Origin: an uncultured Caulobacterales bacterium
GTDB taxonomy: Bacteria > Pseudomonadota > Alphaproteobacteria > Caulobacterales > Caulobacteraceae
Direction: 5' to 3'
NCBI GenBank assembly: GCA_903900155.1
Contig: CAIUMD010000020.1
Span: forward strand, 1 to 64,000
Length of the DNA stretch: 64,000 nt
Position 1 is the stretch's first letter. Each line of letters starts with the position of its first letter. A program made the position numbers and the translations under genes. Positions 53,733-61,693 of the stretch are shown here, piece by piece. The notes beneath the pieces were generated by a model. The model saw only the letters and a program-made list of their open reading frames with translations, did not search any database and had not been told where the DNA came from.

Positions 53733-55103
53733 TTAGTGGCCGCCGGCCACGCCTTCCTCGATCTCGTGGGTCGGGGCCTTCTTGGCCACGATCGCGAACC
53801 ACAGGACGTAGACGTAGCAGACGAGCGGGGCGATGAAGCCCATCGAGATCGAGCCGGTCAGTTCCTGGATCTTGGCGAAGGCCAGCGGCAGGAAGGCGCC
53901 GCCGACAATGGCCATGCACAGCAGGCCCGAGGTCGCCGAGGTCGGGGCCGACGAGCGCTGCAGGGTCAGGGTGAAGATCGTCGGGAACATGATCGAGTTG
54001 AACAGGCCGACCAGCAGCGCCGCGAAGGCCGGGATCAGGCCGCTGGTCACCGGCGCCGAGGCGATCAGCAGGTTGACCGTGCCGGCATGGGCGCTGGGGG
54101 CCATGTCCTTGGTCAGGATGACGACCAGGCACAGGGCGATGGCGCCGACGGCCACGGCGGTCAGCAGGGCGTAGTCCTTGACCGTCTTCAGCATGGCCGA
54201 GCCGGCGAAGCGGCCGATCATGGCGAAGACCATGTAGAAGGTGGTCAGCTTGCCGGCCTGCTCGGACGGGATGTCCAGGATGCGCGACTGCTCCAGGAAC
54301 AGCAGCAGGTGCAGCGAGATCGCCACCTCGGCGCCGACGTACAGGAAGATGCCGATCGCGCCCAGGTTCGCCCACTTCGAGGTCAGGGCCGTGAACGGGT
54401 TGACCAGGTGGCCGGTTTTGGGCGCCGCGTCGGTGATCTTCTGGCGGACCAGGAAGATCAGCAGGATGAACAGGGCCAGGCCCACGCCGATGGCCAGATA
54501 GACGTTCGAGACGAAGCCCAGGGCCTGCTCGCGCATGGCCTGGGTGATCACGACGTCCTTGGTGAAGATCTGGCCCTTCAGCAGGAAGTTGGCGCCGAAC
54601 CACAGCCCGCAGGCCGCGCCCAGCGAGTTGAACGCCTGCGACAGGTTCAGGCGGAACGACGACTCCTCGGGCTTGCCCATCGAGGCGATCAGCGGGTTGG
54701 CGGCCACCTGCAGCAGGGTCACGCCCGAGGCCATGACGAACAGGCCGACCAGGAAGATCCCGAAGGTGTGCAGCTTGGCCGCGGCGATGGCGATGAAGCA
54801 GCCGGCGACGATGCCGCCCAGGCCGACCATCACCGAGCGGGCATAGCCCAGCTTGGACAGGAAGGCCGCCGACGGCAGCGACATGATCCCGTAGGCGATG
54901 AAGAAGGCAAAGCCCGTCAGGCTGGCCTCGACGGGGCTCAGCGTGAAGACCGTCTTGAAGGTCTTCAACAGCGGGTCGAGCAGGTTGGTGACGAGGGCCC
55001 AGATGAAGAACAGGCAGGTCACATAAACGACGGCGAGCTTGACGCCGCCGGCCTTGCCCCCACTGGTTTGGGTCGTGGTTTTCGCGATCGCGGCGTCGGT
55101 CAT
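53733..55103 (-). CDS. Sugar MFS transporter (FHS family, GluP/FucP/NagP-like)
   Basis: The 456-residue protein has twelve membrane helices and FHS-family phrases: LFFIWALVTNLLDPLLKTFK, FFIAYGIMSLPSAAFLSKLG, GVTLLQVAANPLIASMG and LNLSQAFNSLGAACGLWFGA. Members carry glucose, galactose, fucose or N-acetylglucosamine with H+. A perfect LacI-type palindrome about 110 bases upstream suggests sugar-induced expression, and NagR/NagQ sites of other proteobacteria have a closely similar sequence, so N-acetylglucosamine is one candidate. A strong terminator follows. Starts at the ATG at 55103, without an obvious strong ribosome-binding site. Confidence 0.93.
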   Translation of the reverse strand: MTDAAIAKTTTQTSGGKAGGVKLAVVYVTCLFFIWALVTNLLDPLLKTFKTVFTLSPVEASLTGFAFFIAYGIMSLPSAAFLSKLGYARSVMVGLGGIVAGCFIAIAAAKLHTFGIFLVGLFVMASGVTLLQVAANPLIASMGKPEESSFRLNLSQAFNSLGAACGLWFGANFLLKGQIFTKDVVITQAMREQALGFVSNVYLAIGVGLALFILLIFLVRQKITDAAPKTGHLVNPFTALTSKWANLGAIGIFLYVGAEVAISLHLLLFLEQSRILDIPSEQAGKLTTFYMVFAMIGRFAGSAMLKTVKDYALLTAVAVGAIALCLVVILTKDMAPSAHAGTVNLLIASAPVTSGLIPAFAALLVGLFNSIMFPTIFTLTLQRSSAPTSATSGLLCMAIVGGAFLPLAFAKIQELTGSISMGFIAPLVCYVYVLWFAIVAKKAPTHEIEEGVAGGH

Positions 55104-55209
55104 CGGACGGCGCCCTCGAGGCTGTATTTCACCGCAATCACTCCACCACTCCCTAGCGACGATGTTTGTTGAGTCCGTCTTTTCGCGGACGCGCCATTCA
55201 CCGGAAGCG

Positions 55210-55223
55210 TGACAACGTTGTCA
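55210..55223. promoter_or_regulatory. Perfect palindrome TGACAACGTTGTCA, LacI-type operator
   Basis: A 14-base perfect dyad with central CG, the hallmark of LacI-family sites, lies between the leftward sugar transporter and the rightward small membrane protein. It resembles the published NagR/NagQ consensus (TGACARCGYTGTCA). Confidence 0.7.
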
Positions 55224-55252
55224 ACCACACTCGTGGTTTTTCCACGATTGAT

Positions 55253-55273
55253 AGCGGTACCATTGGAACCGCT
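55253..55273. promoter_or_regulatory. Second palindrome AGCGGTACCATTGGAACCGCT
   Basis: Ten-base arms with one mismatch around a single T, 29 bases after the LacI-type site and 39 bases before the small ORF start. It could be an operator for a second regulator of the same divergent promoters. Confidence 0.5.
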
Positions 55274-55312
55274 TTTCGCCCTGCTCGCTGTTCAAGGAAA
55301 TAGGAGAACAAC

Positions 55313-55480
55313 ATGTTCGTCGTGGTGATCCTGTTGATGACCAGCCTGTTCGTGCTGGCGGCCATGGTCGGCCTGGCCGACGCCCTGGTGCATTTCGTGT
55401 GCTGGAGCTTTGCCCGCCTGAGCGAGGGCAAGGACAGGACCGAGACGGCTCAGTCGCCCGCGCAGGGAATCACGGCGTAG
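55313..55480 (+). CDS. Small single-pass membrane protein (55 aa)
   Basis: ATG at 55313 is preceded by AGGAGAACAAC, an excellent ribosome-binding site. The product begins MFVVVILLMTSLFVLAAMVG, continues as a membrane helix to about residue 30, has one Cys, and ends with a charged tail (SEGKDRTETAQSPAQGITA). It is divergent from the sugar transporter across the two operator-like palindromes. Its last 31 bases overlap the end of the convergent membrane-protein gene. I recognise no family; the start signal and helix make a real gene likely. Confidence 0.65.
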   Translation: MFVVVILLMTSLFVLAAMVGLADALVHFVCWSFARLSEGKDRTETAQSPAQGITA

Positions 55481-57351
55481 CGATCAGCCGTGCGCCAGGC
55501 GCTGCCTGAGGCGTCGGTGAGCTCGAGAACGTAAGGCGCTTTCGGCGTCCAGTCGCGCGCCCTCAGGGCCGGAGCTAGCGGGCCTTCGTCGTTCCACAGC
55601 GGCCGGACGATCCAGGCCGGCGCGTCCGAGGCGGCGCAAAACGCGCGGACATTCGCCGCGTTCGGCCCAGGCACGCGTTGCGCCGCGACGGTTTGGGTGC
55701 GCATCCAATCTTTCCCGACCAGTCCGGCCGCCTGCAGGCGCGTGGCGCGCGCGGCCAGCACCATCGCCAGCGGACGGGAGAAGACCACGCCGGCGCTCTG
55801 CTCCTTGCTGGACCAGGTCGGCCGGCCCATCAGCTGCCACGGCTCGACATCGCCCGACACCCAGAGCACCGCGCCGGGTTTTGAAGCCGTCAGAGCGACG
55901 AGGGCCGCGTCCGTGCCCTCGTCGCGATGGCGAACATAAGCCGAGCGATCGTCCCACAGCGCGGCGGCCAGCAGGCCAACCGCGGCGGCGGCGGCGATAC
56001 GGACAGGAACCGCCGGCGCTTTCCAACCGCGCGCCAGCCACAGGCCTACGACAAGGACGATGGCCAGACCCGGCAGGTCGCTGCTCCAGACATAGCCCTG
56101 ACTGAACGGCCAGGCCGGCGGCAGGCGCTCCAGCGCATGGGTCAGGGCCACGCCGCGCAGACCGATGTAGAACAGCGCCGACACGGCCAGCAGACCCATA
56201 GCGGCCGTCGCGTACAGGCTCGGCCGGCTGTAGCGCATCCGGTCCCCGACCACCGCGAACAGCAGGCCGACCATCGCCGGGCTGATCCCCAAGGTCCCGA
56301 CCTCGCGGAACATCCAGGCGCAGCCCAGGAAGGCCAGGCCCAGCAGGCCCGACGGGCCGCGCCGGGGCAGCTCTGCGCACAGCAGGGCCAACGATGCGGC
56401 GGCCAGCACCGCCAGCGGCTCGAGCATCCGCCAGGCCTGGACCTGAAGGAACAGCAGCAGCGACAGGCGATCGCCCAGCAGTACGGTGGCGGCCACGCCG
56501 ACCAGGCCGGCGATCAGCGCGCCCAGGGCCAGCCGACGGGGCGCGCCGCTCAGCAGGAAGGCGCCGGCCGCCAGGGTGCAGGCCTGCACGGTCAGGCGGC
56601 TCCAGGTCTCGATCGGCCACAGCGAGGGAAACAGGATCGGGCTGCGCGCGGCGACCACCGCCCGCCAGTCGGGATCCATGACGGTGACGATGCGCTCGGC
56701 CACCGGCAGGTGCAGCAGGCCCGCCAGCGTGACGACGGCGATGCCGGCAAGCCCCGCCCACAGCCAGCGGCGATCCTCAAAACACATGGCCAGGCCGATG
56801 GCGGCGGCCGCGCACAGGCCCATGATCGGGTGGAACAGCATGCCCGGTACGCAGAGGCCCAAGCCCAGAAACCGGCGACCGGACAGAAAGCTGGCCATGC
56901 CCAGAAAGCCCGCCGCCTCGGCCAGGGCGCGCGGCGTGGCGTAGGGCTCGCCGAAGCCGATGACGTCCAGCGGGCCGTACAGCGCCGGCAGGGCGACGGC
57001 GAACAGCAAGGCGGCCCAGCGCAGGCCCGGCGAGCGGTCCGCCAGCAGCTTGTGGATCAGCACCGCCAGCGCCGCGAACCACGCCGCCAGGGTGACGACG
57101 ACGATGGCCATCGCCCCGCCCGACAGGCCCAGCACCGCGATCAGCTTGGCCAGCATCGGCGTGTACAGGCTGAACCCGAACTGACCGTCATGGACGAACA
57201 TCAGGTCCTTGCCGACCCCGGCGGGATCCAGCTTGGCCAGGGCGTCGGCGACATAGAGCCGGCCGTCGTGGCGCACGCCCTGGTAGGGACGGCTCAGCAG
57301 GAAGACGCCGAACGCGGCCAGCAGGCCCAGGACTTTGTCGAGCCGGCTCAC
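55450..57351 (-). CDS. Polytopic membrane protein of unknown function (possible GT-C-like transferase)
   Basis: The 633-residue protein starts with a GTG that overlaps the GtrA stop (GTGA), which gives the start VSRLDKVLGLLAAFGVFLLS. About ten to twelve membrane helices fill residues 1-460, followed by a soluble C-terminal domain of about 170 residues (DDRSAYVRHRDEGTDAALVA to the end). The first loop has RPYQGVRHDGRLYVADALAK with acidic residues, a layout seen in GT-C transferases that use lipid-linked sugars, but no diagnostic motif is certain. Coupling to GtrA and an FAD oxidoreductase suggests work on a lipid-linked sugar. The open frame continues upstream but in shadow of gtrA. Confidence 0.7.
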   Translation of the reverse strand: MSRLDKVLGLLAAFGVFLLSRPYQGVRHDGRLYVADALAKLDPAGVGKDLMFVHDGQFGFSLYTPMLAKLIAVLGLSGGAMAIVVVTLAAWFAALAVLIHKLLADRSPGLRWAALLFAVALPALYGPLDVIGFGEPYATPRALAEAAGFLGMASFLSGRRFLGLGLCVPGMLFHPIMGLCAAAAIGLAMCFEDRRWLWAGLAGIAVVTLAGLLHLPVAERIVTVMDPDWRAVVAARSPILFPSLWPIETWSRLTVQACTLAAGAFLLSGAPRRLALGALIAGLVGVAATVLLGDRLSLLLFLQVQAWRMLEPLAVLAAASLALLCAELPRRGPSGLLGLAFLGCAWMFREVGTLGISPAMVGLLFAVVGDRMRYSRPSLYATAAMGLLAVSALFYIGLRGVALTHALERLPPAWPFSQGYVWSSDLPGLAIVLVVGLWLARGWKAPAVPVRIAAAAAVGLLAAALWDDRSAYVRHRDEGTDAALVALTASKPGAVLWVSGDVEPWQLMGRPTWSSKEQSAGVVFSRPLAMVLAARATRLQAAGLVGKDWMRTQTVAAQRVPGPNAANVRAFCAASDAPAWIVRPLWNDEGPLAPALRARDWTPKAPYVLELTDASGSAWRTADRYAVIPCAGD

Positions 57352-57776
57352 GACGCGGCGACGTCGGTGCGCGGAGCTCTGAACAGCAGCGCCCGGCGGA
57401 CGGTGAAGTTGAACAGGAAGACGATCCCGGCGGTCGGGATCTTGGCCAGGCCCGGCGTCATGCGCAGCACCTCGACCCACAGCGCCATCAGGCCCTGGGT
57501 CAGGATCAGGCCGGCTAGGCCCACGCCGATGAAGCCGAGTAGCTCGCGCCGGCGGTCAGCGACCGGACGGTGGCGGAACACCACGCAGATCGACAGCCGA
57601 TAGGTGACGGCGATGCCGCTGGTGAAGCCGACGCCCGAAGCGACCAGATAGTTCACGCTTAGCGCCGTGAGGGCCAGCAGAACGCCCCAGTCCAGGCCCA
57701 GCGCCAGGGCGCTGGCCAGGCCGTACAGCGCCAGTTCACGTAAGCCCTCGGGCAGTCGCCTCCAGAGCCGGATCAT
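57348..57776 (-). CDS. GtrA family membrane protein
   Basis: The 142-residue protein has four membrane helices and GtrA features: LRELALYGLASALALGLDWG, ALTALSVNYLVASGVGFTSG, and KIPTAGIVFLFNFTVRRALL with the family's FxxNFxxxRxxxF-like ending. GtrA proteins are thought to flip or hand on polyprenyl-linked sugars. It follows the FAD oxidoreductase by two bases and its stop overlaps the start of the large membrane protein, so the three are one operon. Confidence 0.88.
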   Translation of the reverse strand: MIRLWRRLPEGLRELALYGLASALALGLDWGVLLALTALSVNYLVASGVGFTSGIAVTYRLSICVVFRHRPVADRRRELLGFIGVGLAGLILTQGLMALWVEVLRMTPGLAKIPTAGIVFLFNFTVRRALLFRAPRTDVAAS

Positions 57777-57778
57777 GA

Positions 57779-59278
57779 TCAGGCGGCGACCTTCTTGGGG
57801 ACCAGGCGCTCGCTGCGCAGGGCCTCGCGAGCCCCCGAGACGCCGGCCTCGCCGTACTCGGCGTCCTCGTTGACCTCCCAGACATCGTGAAGGGTCTCGC
57901 CGGCGATGATGTTCTCGGCGGTCAGGACGCCGGTCATCATGGCGTGGTCCTGGTTGTTGTACTTGTGCATGCCGTTGCGGCCGACCAGGTGCAGGCTCGG
58001 GAAGTGCATCTTCAGATCCAGGCGGATCATCTTGATGTGCTCTGCATAGGCGTCGTCATAGACCGGATAGGCCTTATGCTGGCGCACCACGCAGGCGTCA
58101 TAGACGTCGGCCGGGTCCATCAGGCCGATCTTGCCGATCTCGCGCTTGGCCTGGGCGACCAGATCCTCGTCCGAGCTGACCCACAGGCCGTCGCCCTCGA
58201 AGCAGAAGTACTCGAGACCCAGGCACATCGAGACGCCGTCCGGGATCATCTCGGGCGACCACGAGCGGAAGTTCTGCACGCGGCCGACCTTCACCGACGG
58301 GTCGTGGATGTAGATCCAGTTGTCCGGCAGCTCCTTCTGCGGCTTGCCGATCAGCACCACGGTCAGGAAGTCGCGGTACATCAACTCGCCGGCGTGGAAG
58401 ACGCTGATCGGGGTCGGCGAGACCGCCTGCATCAGCTCGCGGATCGGCGCCGAGGAGACCACGTCGTCAGCCGTGTAGATCTCTTTCTTGCCGTCCGCGC
58501 TGGTCACCGAGACGGTCCAGACCTTGGCCAGCTTATCGTAGTGCAGGCCATCGACCTTGCGGCCCATGCGGACCTCGCCGCCCAGGGCGGTGATCTTGTC
58601 GGCGCAGGCCTCCCACATCATGCCGGGACCCTTGCGGGGATAACGGAAGCTCTCGATCAGGGTCTTGGGCGAGCCCTCGCCCCCCTTGACCTTCACGCCC
58701 AACGAGCGCTTGACGCCGTCGATGATCGCCGCGCCCAGGTCCAGGCCCTTGATGCGCTGGCTGGCCCAGTCGGCCGAGATCTCGTCGCAGCTCATGCCCC
58801 ACACCTTCTCGGTGTAGGTCTTGAAGAAGATCGAGAACAGCTTCTCGCCGAACTGGTTGCGGACCCATTCGTGGAAGGTGGTCGGCTTGGCGATCGGGTT
58901 CAGCTTGGCCCAGCCGAACGAGGCCATGCACTTGGTCGCCGTCCAGACGCCCAGATTGGCCAGGGCCTCGAAGGCCTTCAGCGGATAGGCGTAGAACTTC
59001 TCGCGGTAATAGATGCGCGACAGGCGGGGCCGGTCGATGAAGTCATCGGGCAGGATCTCGTTCCACAGGTCGACGATCTCCTTGCTCTTCGAGAAGAAGC
59101 GGTGGCCGCCGATGTCGAACTTGAAGCCCTTGTAGTCGACCGTGCGGCTGATGCCGCCGACATAGGTCGGATCCATCTCCAGCACGGTCACGCCGCGGCC
59201 GGCCTTGGCCAGGGTGTAGGCGGTCGTCAGGCCGGCCGGGCCGGCGCCGATCACCAAGGTTTCCACGTGCTGGGCCAT
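57779..59278 (-). CDS. FAD-dependent oxidoreductase (protoporphyrinogen-oxidase/UDP-galactopyranose-mutase-like fold)
   Basis: The 499-residue protein starts at the ATG at 59278, with GGAGGGGG upstream; an in-frame ATG at 59299 has no such site. The N-terminal Rossmann motif is VIGAGPAGLTTAYTLAKAGR with the ribose-binding VLEMD 20 residues later. The middle has GFKFDIGGHRFFSKSKEIVD, and the end has HLVGRNGMHKYNNQDHAMMT, typical for amine-oxidase-like enzymes that sit with GtrA and glycosyltransferase genes. Sugar or lipid-linked sugar oxidation or rearrangement is more likely here than heme synthesis, from context. First gene of a three-gene leftward operon. Confidence 0.85.
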   Translation of the reverse strand: MAQHVETLVIGAGPAGLTTAYTLAKAGRGVTVLEMDPTYVGGISRTVDYKGFKFDIGGHRFFSKSKEIVDLWNEILPDDFIDRPRLSRIYYREKFYAYPLKAFEALANLGVWTATKCMASFGWAKLNPIAKPTTFHEWVRNQFGEKLFSIFFKTYTEKVWGMSCDEISADWASQRIKGLDLGAAIIDGVKRSLGVKVKGGEGSPKTLIESFRYPRKGPGMMWEACADKITALGGEVRMGRKVDGLHYDKLAKVWTVSVTSADGKKEIYTADDVVSSAPIRELMQAVSPTPISVFHAGELMYRDFLTVVLIGKPQKELPDNWIYIHDPSVKVGRVQNFRSWSPEMIPDGVSMCLGLEYFCFEGDGLWVSSDEDLVAQAKREIGKIGLMDPADVYDACVVRQHKAYPVYDDAYAEHIKMIRLDLKMHFPSLHLVGRNGMHKYNNQDHAMMTGVLTAENIIAGETLHDVWEVNEDAEYGEAGVSGAREALRSERLVPKKVAA

Positions 59279-59516
59279 CCGCGCCCCCTCCAGTGTCATC
59301 TAGACAGTCCCATTTCAGTACAGGATGGGGCGTGATGGTTAAGGCCAGGTCCTCACGCGTGGTGAATCCGGGTTAATCGTAAAGCCGAGACCATTGGCCG
59401 CGGCGACGCGCCAAAGCCGCTGCACGCGGGAAAGCGCGGAAGCCGACACTTCCACGCATCCTTCCGCCCGCTGCTCGCGTTGTGAAGCCCGAGGGACCTT
59501 TACTGGCGAGGATCAG

Positions 59517-60002
59517 ATGCCCCGTCTCATCGTTATCGGCCTGGCCATCGGCGCCATGGCTCTTCCCGCGCTGGCGCCCAGCGAGGCCGACGCCGCGTCC
59601 TGCCGCAGCCGCAAGGCCACCGGCACGGTCATCGGCGGCCTGGGCGGCGCCCTGGTCGGCAACGCCATCTCCAAAGGCGGCGGGGGCCTGCTGATCGGCG
59701 GCGTCGGCGGCGCCCTGATCGGTCGCGAGATCGGCAAGAGCGGCTGCCATCGCACCCGCACGGCCTACTACAGCTCCAGCCCCCGGAACGTGTCGTACCA
59801 GCCATCGCAGCCCGCGCCTGTACGGCAGGTCTATTACGACCAAATGGGCAATCCGGTCGCCAGCGGCACGGTCCAGAACGGGACCTTCCAGCAGGTCTCC
59901 AACACCGCCCCGTCCAGCGGCTCATGCCGCGATGCGACGATCTCGTATTACGACGATCGCGGCCGCATGAGTTCGCGCGCCGTCCAGATCTGCCCCCGCT
60001 GA
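59517..60002 (+). CDS. Glycine-zipper 2TM-domain exported protein
   Basis: The 161-residue protein has a signal peptide (MPRLIVIGLAIGAMALPALA, cleavage near ADA). A glycine zipper follows (TGTVIGGLGGALVGNAISKG and GGVGGALIGREIGK), typical of outer-membrane or periplasmic proteins of the Rick_17kDa type. The C-terminal part has a repeated-like motif with NPVASGTVQNGTFQQVSN and paired cysteines (SCRDATISYYDD, QICPR). A structural envelope role is likely. GAGGA precedes the start. The next gene begins 26 bases later and is probably cotranscribed. Confidence 0.82.
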   Translation: MPRLIVIGLAIGAMALPALAPSEADAASCRSRKATGTVIGGLGGALVGNAISKGGGGLLIGGVGGALIGREIGKSGCHRTRTAYYSSSPRNVSYQPSQPAPVRQVYYDQMGNPVASGTVQNGTFQQVSNTAPSSGSCRDATISYYDDRGRMSSRAVQICPR

Positions 60003-60028
60003 CGCTCACACTCACGGAAAGCCAAAAA

Positions 60029-60487
60029 ATGATCCGCAAGCCCGTGATGGCCGTCCTGGCCCTCGCCACCCTGGGTCTCGCCGCGTGCGAGAACGGCCAT
60101 GACGCCATGGCCAACCCCAAGATCTGCGCCGACTTCAAAACGGCGCCCGGCGCCACCGCGGCGGCCGATCCGTCCATGCCGGTCGAGGAGTGCACACGCC
60201 GCTGGGCCTACAGCCTGGCCGGCTCGAAGGACAGCGCCGAGCTCGTGGCCGACGCCGTGGTCGCCGCCTGCGCCGCCCAGCTTAGCAAGTGGAACCAGGC
60301 CTCGCTGGGCCAGTCCGCGGCCGGCAGCGGCGAGCAGGCGCTCAGCCTGACCACCGGCCAGCCGACCAACCCGCTGGCCGAACATAGCGCCTTCGCTCAG
60401 GGCCGCGCCCTGCTCTACGTGGTCCAGGCCCGCGCCGGCCGCTGCAAGGCCCCGCCGATCGAGAACGGCGCGCCGACGGGGCTCTAG
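60029..60487 (+). CDS. Small predicted lipoprotein of unknown function (152 aa)
   Basis: The protein starts MIRKPVMAVLALATLGLAAC, a lipoprotein signal with the lipobox LAAC and Cys at residue 20. The mature part has three further cysteines (KICADFKT, EECTRRWA, ACAAQLSK) and a Gly/Ser-rich segment, and ends AGRCKAPPIENGAPTGL. It is expected in the periplasm on the inner or outer membrane. The upstream frame extends further left but this ATG gives the lipobox. No family is recognised. It is downstream of the glycine-zipper gene and convergent with the GST. Confidence 0.72.
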   Translation: MIRKPVMAVLALATLGLAACENGHDAMANPKICADFKTAPGATAAADPSMPVEECTRRWAYSLAGSKDSAELVADAVVAACAAQLSKWNQASLGQSAAGSGEQALSLTTGQPTNPLAEHSAFAQGRALLYVVQARAGRCKAPPIENGAPTGL

Positions 60488-60496
60488 CCTCCAAAA

Positions 60497-61123
60497 CTAG
60501 GCCTTCGCGGCGCGCTCCCACTCCAGGAACTCCGGGGTCTGCAGCAGGCGGTCGGCATAGGCCTGGGCCGCGCCAGCGTCGCCGTAGTCCGCCAGCTGGA
60601 TCTGGTATGTGCGGAAGCGCGTCGCCACCGGCGTCCAGAAGGCGTCGGCGATCGACCATTCGCCCAGCAGGAACAACCCGCCCGATCGCGCCAGCAGCTG
60701 GTTCCAGCGCTCGACGATCTTGCGCACGTCCTTTTGGGTCGCTTCCGAGATGTCCAGCTTGTGCGGCGCGACGTCCAGCGCCATCGCGCACTCGCCGCGC
60801 AGGGCCTGGAAGCCCGAGTGCATCTCGGCCGCCGTTGCGCGGGCCAGGGCGCGCAAGGTCGGGTCGGCAGGCCACAGCTTCGCTTCCGGGAACTTCTCGG
60901 CCAGATACTCGCAGATCGCCAGCGAGTCCCAGACCACCAGGTCGCCGTCCTTCAGCGCCGGGGCCAGCTTGCTGGGTGAGATCTTGCCGATCTCGGCGGT
61001 CGTCACCTCGCCCTGGCGCAGGGTGACCTCGATCTCGTCGAACGCCGCGCCCGTGCGCTTGAGCGCCAGCCACGGGCGCAGCGACCAGCTGGACCAAGCC
61101 TTGGTGCCGATGACGAGTTCCAT
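60497..61123 (-). CDS. Glutathione S-transferase family protein
   Basis: The 208-residue protein opens MELVIGTKAWSSWSLRPWLA, with the catalytic-serine region of Zeta/Beta-type GSTs. It then has PSKLAPALKDGDLVVWDSLA, containing the cis-Pro region and D/ES glutathione-binding motif, and a helical domain with LFLLGEWSIADAFWTPVATR, the capping motif. It is likely a soluble detoxification or isomerase enzyme. It is unrelated in context to its neighbours and divergent from the MFS genes. Confidence 0.9.
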   Translation of the reverse strand: MELVIGTKAWSSWSLRPWLALKRTGAAFDEIEVTLRQGEVTTAEIGKISPSKLAPALKDGDLVVWDSLAICEYLAEKFPEAKLWPADPTLRALARATAAEMHSGFQALRGECAMALDVAPHKLDISEATQKDVRKIVERWNQLLARSGGLFLLGEWSIADAFWTPVATRFRTYQIQLADYGDAGAAQAYADRLLQTPEFLEWERAAKA

Positions 61124-61184
61124 GGCGCGCGCTCCCGATGCGATTGCCGCCCGCCTTACCCTGCGTCTAAGGTCGCCTCAATGA

Positions 61185-61240
<56 letters not shown>

Positions 61241-61241
61241 C

Positions 61242-61590
61242 ATGGCGGAGACCGCCACGTGGCTTACCGTCGCTACGCGCTGCTGCTGATCATCTACACC
61301 CTGAACTTCCTGGACCGGCAGGTGGTCAACATCCTGGCCGAGCCGATAAAGCCGCGACCTTAACCTGGCCGACTGGCAACAGGGCATGATGACCGGCCCG
61401 ACCTTCGCCATCTTCTACACCGTGCTGGGCATCCCCATCGCCCGCATCGCCGAGACCCGCAACCGCCCCTACATCATCGGCGACCCGCTGGGCGCCTTGG
61501 CTGGGATGCGATGGGCGGGCCGATCGCCGACGCCAACGGCTGGCGCGCGGCCTTCATGGTCGCCGGGGGCGAGATAGATGCTCACCCGCG
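61242..61590 (+). pseudogene. Decayed MFS transporter, paralogue of the next gene
   Basis: Frame-shifted pieces give AYRRYALLLIIYTLNFLDRQ, then ADWQQGMMTGPTFAIFYTVL and GIPIARIAE, then GGPIADANGWRAAFMVAGG. They match the first two and the fifth membrane segments of MFS transporters like the intact neighbour (YTILGIPIARLAE there). Stops, frameshifts and an internal deletion rule out function. The promoter element upstream is duplicated before the intact gene, so the pair arose by tandem duplication or shared acquisition. Confidence 0.8.
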
Positions 61591-61661
61591 ATGCGGGGGA
61601 GAATCTACCGATTTCCCCTCTGGCGCTTTGCCTTCCGCTCCGTCACAGTCCCCTTCAAAGA

Positions 61662-61679
61662 TTAGAACAAATGTTTGAA
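61662..61679 (+). promoter_or_regulatory. Operator-like TTAGAACAAATGTTTGAA upstream of the intact MFS gene
   Basis: It is the second copy of the element at 61185, differing at two of 18 positions, 15 bases before the ATG. Its position between promoter and ribosome-binding site would suit a repressor. Confidence 0.5.
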
Positions 61680-61693
61680 GGGAGAGAGTCAGT

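Noticed and set aside
55253..55273. Second palindrome as a transcription terminator
   Set aside because: Although TTTT follows on the plus strand, no rightward gene ends before it, and it lies between divergent starts, so an operator is the better reading.
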